64,000 nucleotides of DNA from Blastomyces gilchristii SLH14081. Its lineage: Eukaryota > Ascomycota > Eurotiomycetes > Onygenales > Ajellomycetaceae. The notes below the pieces were generated by a model. The model was given only the letters and a program-made list of their open reading frames with translations. It was not told where the DNA came from and did not search any database. The translations under genes were made by a program, and so were the position numbers. This document shows positions 36,139-47,075 of the stretch, in pieces. Each line of letters opens with the position of its first letter. Within the stretch, counting starts at the first letter, position 1. The stretch covers positions 807,178 through 871,177 of the forward strand of contig NW_003101682.1 in assembly GCF_000003855.2 (NCBI RefSeq), in the 5' to 3' direction.

Positions 36139-37650
36139 CTAGAAAAATGTTCATCATCTTCTTATTAGAAACAATTATTCATGTATTATCTTCTTATTAG
36201 AAGTGATTACTCACTGAGATATCTGAACATGTAATGACATGTAAGAAATAGAGAAACAGTCAAACAGTTAAGTGAACACTGAGTTCTCAGATAGAAGCTT
36301 GCTTATCAGTTATTCTGACTCTGTAATAAGATCTTATGAAGAGAGTAAGATCTTACAAGAGAATATCAGTGAAAGACCTGAGAGTTCTGACATCTCAGAT
36401 CTATGAAATATTTATACAATTACACTTTCACAGATATCACATATCTGATGATTGATATAACCATATCTAATGATAGTATGAGAGAACTCTTGAACATGAG
36501 TATAGATGCAGTGTCACAGTGACTCTGAGTAATGTTGAAATTATAATAACAATAAATAGCTGATATGCATGTAACTCAACAATGCTAATATGAAGAAATT
36601 CAATGATTATCTCAACAAGAAACCCCTGCACAGATAATTTCAATACTGATAGAATTGAATATAAAAGCACTGAAAGAACACTTAGATGCTTCTGCATATT
36701 TTAATGCTTTCAACCTCACTCTCTACTCATCATGAAGGATGAAAATGCTTATGAAACTGAGTGTAGATAGAGATATCATCAGTTCATTAACTAATCAAGA
36801 TTAGTATATCAATGAATGATTGAAGAATTGTGTGAAACAGAAGTTCTATTCATGAATAAAAGCATGTGAATCAGTGTTATAAACATCTGATAATATTATC
36901 AAATATCTTGATGTTCTGTTCTGAGACACTGTCATGTAACAGAAAGTATTAGATTGATTACAGAGCATCTGACAGAGAAACACTTCTCTTACAATATTCA
37001 TCTCTGACTTTGACACCAAGATTCTAGAAGCAGATGGTCAATCCTGAAAGAATTGAATGAAGATTAGAATGCTCAAGAAGACATTAACTTTCAAACTCTT
37101 ACAGGCTCTTGTAAGTGTAGATAAAGACCAGACTTATGAAGATTTCTGCATATAACTCTAGACATTGAATAACTATCTTATCAAGCTTAAGAGTATACAG
37201 AACAGTGATACAAGATGTTATATTCATACACCTGCACTGAGAAATAACTCAGTCACTTATACACCTGCACTGAAGAATAACAATGATGCAGATGTTATGA
37301 ATTGAGTAAACTCAAATGTCTATATATAAGCAAGAGTCTCTGTCATCTGAACAGGCTTCTGAGTTTCTGAAATCACTTCTGAAGAAGTCACTGATTGACA
37401 TCAATGAGAAGTGTGTATCAACTGTAACTAATCAGAACACGTTGCTTTTAACTGTCAATCAGTCTATGTGTCTTCTTGCTCAAAGAATGAATCAGCATCT
37501 GTTCACATCAATCACATCACAGTGAAGAAAGATTCAGAAGATAATTATAAGAATGTCTCAATGAAACAGAGAAAAGACTAGCTTCTGTTCAAATTTATAA
37601 ACAGAAGCTTGAAGAAATTGAACAATAATAATTTAAAGAGAAAATGATAA
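36139..37650 (+). pseudogene. Gag, B4
   Basis: Homologous to B3 gag. The CCHC knuckle is at 37414-37455 (C-I-N-C, four residues, H, four residues, C), with TAA where B3 has TGA, which points to an ancestral TGG Trp or CGA Arg. An in-frame duplication near 37225-37275 repeats a THTPAL-like unit. The open frame 36467-36697 on the minus strand is a shadow. Confidence 0.7.
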
Positions 37651-38778
37651 TGAATGTAATTCTTGTATCTACTGTGATCAACAACATGTATAATATGAAA
37701 GCCATAGTAGACAGTGATCTATATCATTATACAATGATTAAATCTTCAGTTATAAAATATTACAATCTTCATCATATTCTCTTATCAAAACCCTGACTTC
37801 TTGCAGAATTTAATGACTTAAAAGACATTTGTACTTGTTACATAATAAAGTTAATCATAGATATGAGAGCATATCAATGTGAAGATGCCTATATATATGA
37901 AGTTAATAATCTTGATTACAATCTTATAATAGAACTTGCCTGACAATCTAAACAAGGCATCTCATTAAACACTTAAAACAGAACCTTGATATTCTCTAAC
38001 AATGATAGAATTCATGAAGATGATATTCACAAGATCATAAACCTGACACAGATCTCTGTCAATGTGTATGAAATGCTCTGAAAAAGAAGTCACTGATAGC
38101 AGAATTATGTGATAATCTATTCTACTAGTCTAGCTAATATTAAAAAGACTCTAGAAAAGTTATTCTGTGTTACAACAATAAATTGTTGTACAAAACTCTC
38201 TTAATAATATCATGAATATCTAGATGTCTTTTAATAAGATAATATTATAAACATACTCTTCTTACAAGGTTTTGAAGTGAATCACAGTATCAAGTTAAAG
38301 AAGAAGAATGATAACAACTCTGAATTATTATAAGACCTTCTTTACAACATATTCTGAGATAAACTTCTTCTTCTTTGAAAGATACTCAATGATCTATTGA
38401 ATAAAGAATTCATACATATTAGCAATTTTTTCACTGTGATCTCTATTCTCTTTGTAAAGAAATCAGATAAAGAACTCTGATTCTGTGTGAACTATCAAGA
38501 ACTGAACAGAATAACAAAGAAAGACTACTATCTGCTATCTCTTATCAATGAAATTCTAGCTCACATTAAACAAGCTCAATGATTTATAAAACTAGGTATC
38601 ATTACTGTGTTTCATAAGATCTGTATCACTGAAGAAGATAAGTGACTTACAGTATTCTAAATATAATATGATCTTCTTGAATGAATAGTTACTGTCTTCA
38701 GACTAGCTGATACTCTCAGTACATTTCAGAAGTATATTAACTAAGCACTCTGAGATTTCCTTGATAAATTTGTATCTG
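37651..38778 (+). pseudogene. Protease and first half of reverse transcriptase, B4
   Basis: Protease starts at about 37651 (ATGAATGTAATTC). The active site now reads VDSDL, and the closing LIIEL block is near 37922-37937. Reverse transcriptase follows from about 38440 (FVKKSDKEL, FCVNYQELN) and is cut at 38778 by A2. The rest resumes at 47076. Confidence 0.8.
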
Positions 38779-38945
38779 TGTGATTCAAAGGTTGCTTGAG
38801 CCAGCATATGATTACAGGCGTACGCCGGCTTCTTATATACTGTACACTAAATTAATTGGTGGCCGCTATGGCCCCTTTACATTTGTAAGCAAGTTCAGAA
38901 GTGGCCGTGTTATTATTCAGCAGTTGTATGTTCTTTCAAACCACA
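38779..38945 (-). repeat. Left LTR of A2 (3' LTR in element sense)
   Basis: 167 bp, tgtgattcaaag...accaca. Moderately mutated compared with the right LTR (e.g. cggccgcg at right reads tggccgtg here). Confidence 0.95.
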
Positions 38946-39252
38946 TCCTCTCTCACCAGATTCGGTCACGCTCATGTAATCATATCATACACCCTAGCTT
39001 CATGCAGATTAGCTCATCACTAGCATTTTATGATTGTGTGATCTATTTCTGATTCAGCTAGCATTCTGTATACACTCTTACAAAGAAACTTTCACTATAT
39101 TACATCTCTCATTCACTAACTTTTCTCATTCTTCAATCATCTTCTTCATTATCATCATCATTGAATGTTATCATCTTATTCAAGATTCTTACTTCTTCTT
39201 CTATTCAACTCTTTCTCTCTGTTCATCTATCATATTATATGCATTTCTGGCA
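38946..39252 (+). promoter_or_regulatory. Leader/promoter region of the opposite-strand gene
   Basis: 307 bp between the LTR and the ATG at 39253. The last 150 bp are strongly pyrimidine-rich on the plus strand (ctctcattcactaac, tcttcaatcatcttcttc), as is common just upstream of fungal start codons. The same layout is kept in A3 (57843-58151). The plus-strand open frame at 39034-39333 runs through it, but its downstream end lies inside intron 1, so it is probably not the protein frame. Confidence 0.45.
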
Positions 39253-39313
39253 ATGGCTCTCTGTTCTCATAACAAGTGTTATTATAGTACTTATACTGAG
39301 CAGTTCATTAGCA

Positions 39314-39442
39314 GTAAGTATAATGCATTGTAAAATATGACCAGAACTTGTTTATCTTCTAACAATCATCAGAATGTATTACTATGAATGATATATCTTC
39401 TTCATCTTCTCATATGTTCTTGACTGTTTTTTTTCTTCTCAG
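39314..39442 (+). other. Intron 1 of the accessory gene (A2)
   Basis: 129 nt. Perfect GTAAGT donor (also in A3 at 58213), a ttgactg branch-like site, a long T-rich tract and ctcag acceptor. Phase 1. The A3 intron is 125 nt. Confidence 0.65.
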
Positions 39443-40060
39443 TGAGCTTCTGATTGTGTTTTGTGACACAATTTTACATGAACACAGATGCTGATATGTT
39501 TGTTTTTATTCATATAGTATCTTTATATATTGACAGATCTGTGTCTGCTGATGATAGTGAACTCAATATTGAATCATTGATTGAGAACTTGAAGAATATG
39601 ATAATGAAGAAATTATCTGTGTCATGTGTGATCAGGTCTTTTACATTCTTCTCTATCTCTTCTGCTGCTTCTTTCTCTACTGCTTTCTTCTCTGTTTCTT
39701 TCTCTATCACTCTCTCTCAATCTTCTACACTTGCTTCTGTGTCTAGTTCTTCTGCTTCTGCTATCTCTGTTCTTGTGACTCTCACTCCTGCTACTCCTGC
39801 TCCTGCTGCTGTCTTTGTTACTAGCTCTTCTCATTTCAAGAAGATGTTGTGTAGACTCAGTGAATCACATTTCTCAGTATGTACACTTCTGTTCTTCTTG
39901 CCAATCTCTAGAACAATTTATTATATAAAGATGATGTATAATATAACTATCTGAAGCTCAGTCATAAACATCAATTATTACATTCATTTTAAATATTTAT
40001 AATGAGACAATTATTCATTTATATCAGAGAATCACTCTCTCTCTCAACAGTATTAAGATT

Positions 40061-40116
40061 ATAAGTCTTTTTTCTTTTTCATCTTTTCTTTCTGATGCTG
40101 ATTTTTCTGTTCTTAG
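40061..40116 (+). other. Intron 2 of the accessory gene (A2)
   Basis: 56 nt. The donor is GTAAGT in A3 and ATAAGT here (G-to-A). The branch is CTAAC in A3 and ctgat here. Acceptor ttcttag. Phase 1. The A3 intron is 55 nt. Confidence 0.7.
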
Positions 40117-40518
40117 AAAAAATCATTATGAGTTTTATTATATACACAGTCATGATGTTCACAGATACTAAGAAACTTTTTACAATTATGAAGTTCAATA
40201 TCACAGAAACATTTACTCTGACAAATTTCTTCAGAATGATAGATTTATATCAGTCTATTCTCTGACATCTGTCATTCAACTTTATGATGCAGGCAAAAGA
40301 TATCCATGTTTTCAAAAATAGAAACATGAATGTCATACTCTTTTACATTCACAGATGTGAGGCTTGTACATCTTATCTGAGATGTCATTGTGAGAATAAG
40401 CTGTTCACATGCTGTATTCTGCTTTCTGTATTTTCTCATGTCTCTCTCTCTCTTTCTAAGAAGCCTTGTATGTGTTGTAATTGCATGTATAACTCTAAGA
40501 TCAGCAGGTGTTCATTCA

Positions 40519-40573
40519 GTAACTGTTTTCATCTCTGATTTTACAGTTTTCATATACTAACAATGATTCTTAG
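40519..40573 (+). other. Intron 3 of the accessory gene (A2)
   Basis: 55 nt. Donor GTAACT, canonical branch tactaac at 40556-40562, acceptor ttcttag. Phase 1. Equivalent introns are 55 nt in A1 (145-199) and 51 nt in A3 (59407-59457). Confidence 0.8.
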
Positions 40574-40998
40574 TTACTCTGATGTCAGAGATCATTCTAA
40601 TTGAAGATGATAATACTGCTGAGACTATTCTCTTCTGCTCTTAAGCTTCTCTCATCACTTTCTCTTTCTTCTCTGCAGAGAAGATTGTGTACACATCAGA
40701 TTATAAGTGTTTAGTCTCAAGTGACTCTCACTGTTGTTCATCTGATTCTGTGTCTTCTTCTTCTTTCATTTCTTCTGTCTTCATCTCTTCTGCCCTGACT
40801 TCTAGTTCTGCAGATTTCATGCTTTTCTTCAATTTTTCTATGTGTATATATACACATTTCTATATTAGCATTCCAGTCAATCTTGCAATAAATGATATTA
40901 ATATCATACACAGAGTGATAGAGAAATCAGAGTCATGTATGACATTGTTATGAGAGCAGCTTACAGCTCTTGAATCTCTTACAGACCTTGAGTTTTGA

Positions 40999-41980
40999 GA
41001 TTTCCTTTATTTTTGACATTTTTCAGATGATGTGATATTGAAAATAGATTAAATATGTGATGTATGAAAATGAATGAGATGTATATGATAACATTTGTCT
41101 TTTACAGCTGACTCTTACAGTTGATAATTAATTTATTATCTCTTTTCTTTTCTTACACTTTTTCTTTGTCTGCTAGTCACTACTCTTACACAATCTCTAT
41201 ATGATACAGTGTTCAGTGACTAAATTCAGCAGCTTTCATCTTATAATTCTATCTCATATGTTATACTGTCTCTCTTTGCTCACTCAGATCACTACAGTGA
41301 ACAGCTCATTGAAACTAATCTTGCTTAATCTCTGAGTATTCTCAGAGATTGAGATGACTTGATTTCACACATCTGCAGATATTTCAGATGATTCATTCTC
41401 TGTTGTCTCTGTGATTGAACTGATGTAAACAGTTAAATTCAACTCTGAATTTCTTTTTCTTCTGCAATCTGATTTATATACAAGTCTATTACTTTGAAAC
41501 TGCTCTTTACTATATTATGTCTGCTGTCTGTAGCATGTTATTATACAATCAGCTACAGTCTTATCACTTATTAAAGTGTGATATTCATCTGATTTCTTCA
41601 TTTCTTCTCATTCTTTTCTCATAATTGTGAAAAGATCAGAATAAGTGAGATCATCTAATTCATAAGCATCTATGATTTCTCTTACTTCATGAGACTTTTC
41701 AATTATAAGTCTCTTCTTTTTCAATGCTGATGATAGTGCTGTGAATGATTATAATTCACTCAGATCTTGTATCTTTGCTTTTATAAGATGTGAATTATTT
41801 ATTAAGTTATATAAGATCTGTTCCTCTGATTCTTTCAATGCATATATTCTCAGAGAATATGATTTGAGTATTTTATATGACTTAAATCATCTAGATTAGA
41901 ACTTCTCAGAACTCTTATTATATATAAGAACTCATATTCTCATCTTGAGACTTGATTTCTTTACTAGTGAGTCTCATATT
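40999..41980 (-). pseudogene. A2 pol 3' end (integrase C-terminal tail) and spacer
   Basis: From about 41950 to 41440 the minus strand reads as the integrase C-terminal region, including a REIIDAYELDDL-like stretch near 41660-41690. From about 41440 to 40999 I see no supported frame. This is where the minus-strand pol and the plus-strand accessory gene converge. Confidence 0.45.
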
Positions 41981-43035
41981 CTTTTTGATTGAATTGCTTG
42001 GTTCAGAAATAACTCATTAGCTTTTATGTATGCATGACTGATCTCTTTCAATCTTGATTCTGTGTCTGTGACTGCTGCATCTGGAACTGCTGCTCCTGCT
42101 GCATTCACAACTATTGTGTCTGCAACTGTTGTATCTGCAACTGCTGTTTTCTCTCTCACCTTTTTCAAAGCATTCTTCAGGATGCGCGGATGCAATTCAT
42201 ACAACAGATAGAATAATGAATGCTTGAAGACTGCATACTGTCAAATTCACATGACTAATAGTGCCTGCCTGAGATATTCATCTTATAGTCTCATAGACTT
42301 GCTCACTAGATATTTCATCAGCATGTTACTCAAGATTTCATTCAAGTGTTTCATCTTCTCATTCATCTGTGAATGATATGATGTTGTTCTATAATATCTT
42401 ATCTATAACTGATCTATAAAATGTCTCATCACTTCTTCTACAATATTCACACTGTTATCAGTTAGAATCTCACATAGCATTTCATAGTTAACATAGATCT
42501 TATTATATAGAAACTTCATCATCACCTTCTCTGTTATCTCTAGAACTGCTTTTATAACTAATCAGTCAGTAGTGTAATTAATAGCAGTGAGTATTCATTG
42601 ATTTTCATTTAATATTCACAGTAATATATCTATGAGATTCATCTCTCATCATTTGAATAGTTATATTATACACTTCATCTGATGTTACACTTTCTTGTGT
42701 TCTAATTCTTTCTTAGATTCTTTCACAACCTGATAATTCAGGCACTCATGAGTATATGTCTGAATATTCTCAGCCATGCTTGACCAGTATACTCTTGATT
42801 CAAGTACACTCATGAGTTCAGAGCTTTCTAAGTGACTGAATTTCTTGTATATATGAGTCATCAAGTCACATCTAAATAAATATTCTAGATAGAAAGCTTT
42901 CACATATTCTAGATTATGATAAAACACAATATTATTTTTCAATTTTCTCAGCTTGAAGTTCAGAAGCATCTCTTCTACTATTTTCATAAGACACTTATTA
43001 TCTGACATCTTGCTGTTCTTTAAGTAAGAGATCAT
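41974..43035 (-). pseudogene. Ty3 integrase, A2
   Basis: The zinc-binding domain is in an open stretch 43035-42685: His pair in THIYKKFSHLE and Cys pair in TYTHECLNYQ, where the second Cys is Tyr (G-to-A). The core follows through an LTDNSVNIVEE block at about 42470-42430, containing the second catalytic Asp. The first Asp is near the TTDW-like block and the Glu is replaced in VKHLN-type sequence. After the core, 42204-41974 is open (MYELHPRILKNALKK...), with an Ala/Val/Asp repeat (VADTTVADT) that varies in length between copies. Inserts cDNA into target DNA. Confidence 0.85.
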
Positions 43036-43039
43036 TGTG

Positions 43040-44480
43040 TTTACTTATTCTGATTTCTTACACTCTCTCAGTGTGTTTAATACAAACATCTCTTATATCT
43101 GGTTCATAGAACTCTCACTTATGAAATTGAGTCTGTAACTGATTATATCAGGTATCACAGCATCTGATCTCTTTCAGTATTTAATATAAAGATTATATAC
43201 TTAAAACTCTGACATTTAACATGCTAAGCATTTGAAAGATTTTATCATTAATTATAGATAGATGAGACTTTCATGATTCATGATCACTGTTATTGTATAC
43301 TTATTATCAATATATCTATTCTATAATATCAGCATGTGCTTGATTGCTAGCAATTTCTTTTCATACACTGAGTAATTAAGCTCAGTGCCTGATAGTTTTC
43401 TATCATTACATGTTATCAGATACAGCTTGCTGTTCTTACTCATTTATAGAAGAGTGTCTCTGATAGCTTATTCAGATGCATTGATCTCAATGTAGAAAGA
43501 TTTATCATAATCTGATTGAATAAGTACTGAGAATGTTATTACACATTCTCTCAGTGTGAGAAAAGTCTCTTCACACATGACATTTCAGATAATTAAATAA
43601 AACTTCTTCTTTTATAGATTTGCATTCATTTCTCTTAAGAGATCTGAGAGTGATACAGATATTTATATGAAATCCTTGATAAATCTGCAGTAATATGAGA
43701 CTAACTCAAGAAACTGTTATATATAGTGTATATTTCTCAGCTGCAGTTAATTCACTATGATATTCAATTTCTCTGAGATGAGATGTATATAGTCATCACT
43801 CACTACATATTCTACAAACTTCAACTCTTTCATTTTGAATACACACTTTGTTACTTTGATATAGAGCTTATACTCTGTCAGAGTTGTAAGCACTTCATTG
43901 GAATGCTTCAGATATTTATTATATGAGTTTAACAAGATCAGAATGTCATTGAGATATACAAGATATGAGATTTTATTTTATTTATAAAGAATTATATTCA
44001 TCATCATTTGAAAGATAATAAACACATTTGTCAGACTGAATAATATTATCAGAAATTCAAACTTCTCTCATTATGTATTAAACACAGTTCATGAGACTGA
44101 TAGTTTATTCATACAAATCTATCAGTATTCTGAGAGAAGATCAATCTTTGATAGATATTAAGTGTTTTTAATTATATTCAACTGTTGTTGAATTCATGAC
44201 AGTGAATATTCATTCTTGATTATAAGCTTGTTAAGTGCTTAGTAATTAATACACATTCATTACTTCTCATCTATCTTTTTTATAAATAGAACTGAAAAGC
44301 CTCACACACTTGATAAGAATTATATAAGATTATATTCTAGAAGGTCTGTGATCTGACACTTCTGTTCTTCAAGATATGTTTGTGGCAGAGAATACACATT
44401 CTGCTTGACTGATTTCACATTTCTCATATCAATCTCATGTATGAATTCTCATTTCAGTGATAATTTCAGTGAAAGATCTA
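43040..44480 (-). pseudogene. Ty3 reverse transcriptase and RNase H, A2
   Basis: Minus-strand reverse transcriptase from about 44400: a WYMCIDYxxLN-like block near 44260, then LVYLNDILIL (YLDD with one Asp now Asn) near 43950. The open part 43935-43747 follows (MLNSYNKYLKHSNEVLTTL, then KCVFKMKELKFVEYVVSDD), the usual C-x-F-...-FLGY-x-VS block after the active site. A YYCRFIKDF block near 43680 starts the connection, and RNase H follows to about 43200. Many stops. Confidence 0.85.
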
Positions 44481-46904
44481 TTTAAAAGATCTTTTCATAC
44501 TTCTTCAGAAGCTTCTTCATACACTTGTTCTTCTGTATATTCTTTATCTTAGTTGTCTTCACTTCTGAGTTCTGTATGATATACAGAATGCTTTCAGATG
44601 AGATCTTATAAATCATTCTCTTTACTTATTAATGTATAAGTAGATTTAATCCTTCTATATCAGAGACATGAAATGTTCTTCTCATATCAGTTGATAGAAT
44701 TATATGAACCATTTTCTTCCTATCAGTCAACTGCATATGACATGTACATCATTGAGTCTGCAAATTGAATCTTTGAAATCAATCAAGTTCAAGAATAAGA
44801 TTATATTTCATGTTCTACAGCTCTCACATCTAAATGTAGCAAGATCATTCTTCAAAGTGCAAGAAAACTCTTACTCTTACAGATGATATCAAGTATTGAT
44901 TATCAGATAATTTTATATATCAGAGATTCTTCACTCAGCAGATCTCTTTCAGTCTTCAGATCATATAATCATTAATATATTATATAGAAGCTTCTGTATC
45001 TGCTAACACTTTTGCAGCCATCTCTCAATTCTTACTCAAGTATCTCTTATATATTAACATTTCAGGTCTCAAGGCATTGAGATGAGTGTTTACTTCATCA
45101 TTCTCACTCACACCTTATTCAGAAGCCTGCTTTCTCTTGATATTCACAGAATTCAGAGACTCATCTAACACAGATATCTCTTTCACTTTGAAGACTTTTC
45201 ATAGAATATCAGTAAGTATCTTCAAGCTCACTGATTCTGCTAGTTTTTTAACTCTCTTACTTCTCTTAACTGTGTACACTGTGTGCAATCTTTTGTATCA
45301 TGATTTTAATATCTGCAGTTGAAGCAAGCTCAATGCTTATAATATCAAGATTTTCACTCAGAGAATCTCTTTTTCAGAGAATTCAGTACTTTAATAATAG
45401 CATTCAGATCTAGATTCATTGCATCTAAATATATAACTTGTGTCATAGAAGTCTGATTACTTATTCTTCACTGAGATATACTCAATTACAGTATTTTCTG
45501 TTACAATTGACTGACTTGTTTTCATATAATGAGAATGTTGTATACTTCTTTCACTGTGCCTGATTATGAGGTTAAGCATTTTCATTTCACTCTTAACTCA
45601 GGTGTAAGATTATGAATGAAGATCTGTAAATAGAAAGATGTTAAAACCTCTTCATTTAACATGAGATAGTGTAAGCTGAAGTGTGTGAAGTATAATATAA
45701 GATCACTTACTTATCTACACTCAGTGAAGTGTTCATAACACTTATCTCACACATTCACTTTCTCAAAGTTATACAAGATTTATTTGAAAAACTCATTTCA
45801 TATTCATGAAAATGAATATTTCTCTGAGTCTGTGAGATTTATCTTTTCATCAGTCATTTATAATGATTTCACTTTTCTGTATAGAAACACAGTAGATCTT
45901 AAGACTTGTTGAAATTTCATTGACTGTCTGTCTATGAGTTCATATTTGATGTGATAATATAATTATATCTGACTTAGTCAGCTGATTACAGCATCATTTT
46001 TTCAGTCACTATTAAAGCTTAATAACTTCAGCAGATCTTCTGACTTGATATATTTCATACTCAGATTCTCATTCTGCACAGCAGTCTTCAATGATGTGTA
46101 TACTTCTGAAGAGATTGTGAATAATTGTGATGAGATCTTCAGGTTTGATATAGTTGTCTGTCTGTGTAAATGTTCAATCTTCTACTGCAGGCCTAAGATC
46201 TAGTTTTCTCTATTCTTATTGATGGTGGTGATTGCGTCAGTGAAGCTCTTCATAGTGAATGTCAATTGTTGTTTGACTTCTATCTCAGCCTGTCACTGTG
46301 AATGCAAGACCTCAATCTCATTTAGAATTCTTGTACACATACAGAGCTTCAATTTCAGTTTGATAGTTTCAGCTGCTTTTCTTACTGCTTCAAGTAAACT
46401 CTCTGAGAGGTCTGCATATCTTTTCAGTTCAGACAGTAGAGAAGAATGTTATTCATATTAACTAGAAGAGATATTCCATTTCAGTATTCTGTAATTCATC
46501 AATGTCTATCATTATATCACTGTATATATATTACTATATCATTATATGCTATATGTTATATGATTTCTGTTATATTATACAACTTCAGTGATGATCACTC
46601 TCTCTTTTTATTTATCTTTTAGATAGAGAGTGAACTTCTTTGAATCTGGTTCACTGCTCTCATTCTCTTTCTCACATCTTATCTGTTTGTGTCTCATATG
46701 TGACATTCATCTGAGTGTGAAGTTTTCTCTTAACAAGTGAAGCAGTATTAATCAGATGCTCTTTCATTCACTACTCTTTATATGCTATCTTTTGAGATGT
46801 TCTAGAATCACACTGACATGATAACTATGAATTGCTTCATAGACAGAATTATCATGTTCTGAAGAAGTCTGTACTTCTCACTGGTTTTTAGACATGCTAT
46901 CAGA
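44481..46904 (-). pseudogene. Gag and protease region, A2
   Basis: The protease end is at about 44830-44740 on the minus strand: LILELDWFQRFNLQT followed by an LTDRKK-like block, matching the closing LILG-x-DWL-x-R box. This is the uninterrupted allele of the SINE site (44868-44885). Farther right (45000-46900) lies gag; it is too decayed to show a zinc knuckle with confidence. Plus-strand open frames here (45086-45322, 46219-46461) are not conserved in A1. Confidence 0.55.
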
Positions 46905-47071
46905 TGTGATTCAAAGGTTGCTTGAGTCAGTGTACAATTACAGGTGTACGCCGGCTTCTTATATACTGTACGCTAAATTAATTGGTGGCTGCTATGGCCT
47001 CTTTACATTCGTAAGCAAGTTCGGAAGCGGCCGCGTTATTATCCGGCGGTCGTACGTTCTTCCGAACCACA
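46905..47071 (-). repeat. Right LTR of A2 (5' LTR in element sense)
   Basis: 167 bp. It keeps ggaagcggccgcg and cggcggtcgtacg, among the highest CpG density in the window. Confidence 0.95.
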
Positions 47072-47075
47072 TCTG

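Larger units (their letters stand above)
39253..40998 (+). pseudogene. Spliced accessory gene of family A, opposite strand to pol (copy 2, most complete)
   Basis: Four exons: 39253-39313, 39443-40060, 40117-40518 and 40574-40998. All three introns are phase 1 and join reading frames exactly, giving about 501 residues. Exon 1 begins MALCSHNKC. Exon 2 has a conserved block (SELNIESLIENLKNMIM), a Ser/Ala/Thr/Pro-rich linker and a second block ending TIYYIKMMYNITI. Exon 3 holds TDTKKLFTIMKFNIT, then a Cys-rich segment (CEACTSYLRCHC, later KPCMCCNCMYNSKIS). Exon 4 is acidic then Ser-rich, with a conserved THFYISIPVNLAINDINII. Copy 3 (58152-59882) has exons of 61, 612, 402 and 425 nt against 61, 618, 402 and 425 here. 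Several TGA/TAA/TAG codons now interrupt it, so it is dead. I recognise no family; the Cys pairs suggest zinc and nucleic-acid binding, which is inference. Confidence 0.75.
38779..47071 (-). mobile_element. A2, complete family A Ty3-type element with an extra opposite-strand gene
   Basis: 8,293 bp with 167 bp LTRs (38779-38945 and 46905-47071), ends TG...CA. Host reverse transcriptase of B4 joins across it. The duplication is tctg, or atctg if the terminal A is counted as target. On the minus strand: gag, protease, reverse transcriptase, RNase H, integrase. Between integrase and the 3' LTR about 2.5 kb remain, filled by a spliced gene on the plus strand (39253-40998). Confidence 0.95.

Noticed and set aside
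39034..39333. Plus-strand 99-residue frame as the start of the accessory protein (also 57930-58232)
   Set aside because: It is in another frame than exon 1 and ends within intron 1. Its conservation is explained by the leader and exon 1 overlapping it. It remains a weak alternative.
39622..39834. Minus-strand Arg/Ser-rich frame resembling an RS-domain protein (also 58529-58723)
   Set aside because: It is the complement of the Ser/Ala/Thr-rich linker of exon 2, which has the better gene model with introns.
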